Positions 62,201 to 64,000 of a DNA stretch of 64,000 nucleotides are shown here, one piece after another. Source of the DNA: Xanthomonas sp. (GTDB lineage Bacteria; Pseudomonadota; Gammaproteobacteria; Xanthomonadales; Xanthomonadaceae); NCBI RefSeq assembly GCF_017163755.1, contig NZ_JAFIWC010000013.1, forward strand, positions 62,001-126,000, written 5' to 3'. The position numbers were made by a program, and so were the translations under genes. The notes under the pieces are model-generated. The model did not search any database, had not been told where the DNA came from, and saw nothing but the letters and a program-made list of their open reading frames with translations. Numbering within the stretch: the stretch's first letter is position 1; the number at the start of each line of letters is the position of its first letter.

Positions 62201-64000
62201 TCAGCGCGACGGCGACAGCAGGTCCGGTTGCTGCGCATACCACTGCTGCGCGCCGAGCAGATGCCACTGGCGCTGTTCGCCCTTCAGCTCTACTGCCGCG
62301 CCCAGCACGCCCCAGCGCGCGTACAGGCTGCCCTGCGCGCCTGCGTCGGCGACGTGCAGCCGCGCCTGCAGCGACACGCGCTCGTTGCGCGCGTGCAGGC
62401 GGTCCAGCCACAGTCCGTCCTTGCGCCAGCGCAGCTGGCCGCTGGCGTCGAGCTGGCCGGCGTCGGCCAGCTTCAGCAGCCAGGCCGGCGCGTCGCTGCG
62501 CTGCGCGAACAGCGCCAGCAGCGGACCGGCATCGCGCATGCGGATGCTGGCGTTGGCATCGGCCTGCGTCTGCGCCGGCGAGGCGGCGGCGATGCGCCCC
62601 TGCGGCACGCGCAGCGTGGCCCACCAGCCGCGCTGCGCGGCCGCCTCGCCGTAGCGCACGCCGCGCAGATCCAGCGTGGTGCCGCCCAGATCGAAACGCT
62701 TGCCCTGCAGGTCGCCGCGCTTGAGCCGCGCATCCACGTCCAGATCGCCGAGCAGGTCCAGGCCGACGGCCTGCAGGCGCGCCTGCTGTCCGCGCAGGCG
62801 CAGGTTGCCGTGGCCGATCTCGCCGGCCGCATCCAGGCTCAGGTCGCCGCCGAGCCAGCCGCTGCCGCCGAGGATGCGCACCTGCGAGCGCGGCAGGTAG
62901 CGCTGGTAGGCGCGCAGGTCCGGCACCCGCGCCTGCTCGAAACGCAGCCGCACCGCCAGCGACTCGCGCAGCCTGGACAACGCGGCATCGCCGTCCAGGT
63001 CCAGGCGCAGGTCGCGGCCCTGCACGAAGATCGCCTTGGGCTCGGCGAGCGGCGCCAGCGCGAACTGGCTCATGCGCACGTTCAACTGCGCGCGCGGCCG
63101 TTCGCGGCTGCCGACGATGCGCCCGACCGCCTGCGCCTGGCCGGCGATGCGCAGGCGCATGACCTCGGCCACCGCGCGCACCTGCGGCACGTCCAGGCGG
63201 CTGCCGGGCAGCAGCGCGCCGCGCGCCAGCCGCAGGTCCACGCTGGCATCGCCGCCGCCTTCCAGCCGCAGCCACGGCTTGCGCACGAACAGGTCGGTGA
63301 TCCAGTTCAGCGACTCGAAGTGCCAGCGCGCCTGCAGCGTGCCGGACAGCCGCGGCAGCAGCTGTTGCGGCGCGGCGAACGGGATCGCGCGCCCTTCGAT
63401 GCGCAGGTCGGCATCGATCATGCTGCGCGGGTCCACCTGGCCGGGCAGGCGCGCGCGCACGCGGATGTCGCGGTCGGCATCCAGCAACAGGGTCAGCACG
63501 CCGCGGTCGGTGGCGCCGACGCCGGCATGCAGCGGCACCCGCCAGTTGATCCGGCTGCCCGGCTGCAGCTCGCCGCGCGCCAGGCGCAGGTCCGCCTGCA
63601 CATGGCCCAGGCCGGGCTCGGTGCTCAGGTGGGTGTTGTCGCCGGCGGTATCGATGCGCAGCGCCACGCTGCGGCCCTTCATCTGCAGCGTGGCGTCGAC
63701 GATGCCGAGCTTGCGGATGCCCGGCGCCTGCGCGCGGTAGTGGCGCGGGAACGAGAATGCCGTGGCGATATGCGCCTGGTCGAAGACCTGCCGCTTGCCG
63801 TAACGCACGCTGGCCTGGTCGAAGGCGATCTGCGAGGGGAACAGCTCCGACGGCCCGCCGCGCAGCTGTTTGAGGAATCCGACCGTGCCGCTGCCCTTGC
63901 CTTCGATCGCCAGCTCGCCGAAGCGCGCGCGGCGGATGGTGCCGCTGTGGATGGCGTCGAAGCGCAGCGTCCAGCCCTGGTCGCTCTGCGGCGGCGGCGG
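62201..64000 (-). CDS. Large AsmA-like envelope protein, 5' part beyond the window
   Basis: The visible 599 residues are the C-terminal part of a large protein. They consist of long, repetitive amphipathic beta sequence with alternating LRIDTAGD, LRIEGRAIPF, VDLRLARGALLPGSRLD and similar blocks. This is what AsmA-like/translocation-type envelope proteins look like, but I cannot name the family (YhdP and YdbH types were considered). The reading frame is open to the right edge. Confidence 0.65.
   Translation of the reverse strand, partial: PPPPQSDQGWTLRFDAIHSGTIRRARFGELAIEGKGSGTVGFLKQLRGGPSELFPSQIAFDQASVRYGKRQVFDQAHIATAFSFPRHYRAQAPGIRKLGIVDATLQMKGRSVALRIDTAGDNTHLSTEPGLGHVQADLRLARGELQPGSRINWRVPLHAGVGATDRGVLTLLLDADRDIRVRARLPGQVDPRSMIDADLRIEGRAIPFAAPQQLLPRLSGTLQARWHFESLNWITDLFVRKPWLRLEGGGDASVDLRLARGALLPGSRLDVPQVRAVAEVMRLRIAGQAQAVGRIVGSRERPRAQLNVRMSQFALAPLAEPKAIFVQGRDLRLDLDGDAALSRLRESLAVRLRFEQARVPDLRAYQRYLPRSQVRILGGSGWLGGDLSLDAAGEIGHGNLRLRGQQARLQAVGLDLLGDLDVDARLKRGDLQGKRFDLGGTTLDLRGVRYGEAAAQRGWWATLRVPQGRIAAASPAQTQADANASIRMRDAGPLLALFAQRSDAPAWLLKLADAGQLDASGQLRWRKDGLWLDRLHARNERVSLQARLHVADAGAQGSLYARWGVLGAAVELKGEQRQWHLLGAQQWYAQQPDLLSPSR

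Overview
This 64-kb stretch is GC-rich chromosomal DNA from a gammaproteobacterium of the Xanthomonadaceae, most likely Xanthomonas or a close relative. This rests on the single-chain pyruvate dehydrogenase E1 (aceE), a glnE, several TonB-dependent receptors, repeated GTAGGAGCGGCTTCAGCCGC palindromes, and two lasso precursor cores almost identical to the xanthomonins known from Xanthomonas. No rRNA, tRNA, CRISPR array or intact insertion sequence was found.

Layout. 1-6400: secreted or lipoprotein hydrolases, an unknown exported protein, an NAD-dependent epimerase with a divergent AraC regulator, and two decayed fragments. 6672-15555: a lasso-peptide locus. It holds a GntR regulator, two tiny precursor genes (7579 and 7765), each followed by a perfect 9-bp hairpin, a fused RRE/protease B protein, the asparagine-synthetase-like C cyclase, and, on the other strand, an isopeptidase and a TonB receptor. 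A Cro-type regulator with two palindromic operators follows. 15799-20934: small housekeeping genes, an HxlR/SDR pair, an alpha-lytic-type serine protease, and a lipoprotein that looks like a stand-alone copy of that protease's prodomain.

21318-30181, all on the minus strand, is the most unusual part. It is a RiPP locus with a 57-residue double-glycine precursor (25738-25911, proline-rich core), an ATP-grasp ligase of graspetide type, three 2-oxoglutarate/Fe(II) oxygenases (one fused to a degenerate C39 peptidase domain), a DUF6817-like protein, a secreted beta-propeller protein, a C39-peptidase ABC exporter and its HlyD adaptor. The expected flow is leader-guided cross-linking and hydroxylation of the core, then removal of the leader at Gly-Gly and export.

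30977-36600: a MipA-type outer-membrane protein with a divergent TetR regulator, a GIY-YIG-like protein, an unknown protein, and a SymE-like toxin operon behind a highly structured leader. 36950-42540: a lower-GC accessory island with a nuclease-like membrane-anchored protein, a HEPN protein and a translationally coupled ParA-SIR2 pair, which looks like antiviral defence. 42674-64000 is mostly core genome: aceE, a SpoIIE phosphatase/RsbW kinase/STAS cascade, a PadR-Fur-ferric-reductase operon, YceI, a RutE-type reductase, an ELM1-family protein, a TonB receptor plus glycerophosphodiesterase operon with a possible Pho box, a YhhQ-type transporter, glnE, and the 3' part of a large AsmA-like protein. 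Functions are assigned from motifs read by eye; no database search was possible.
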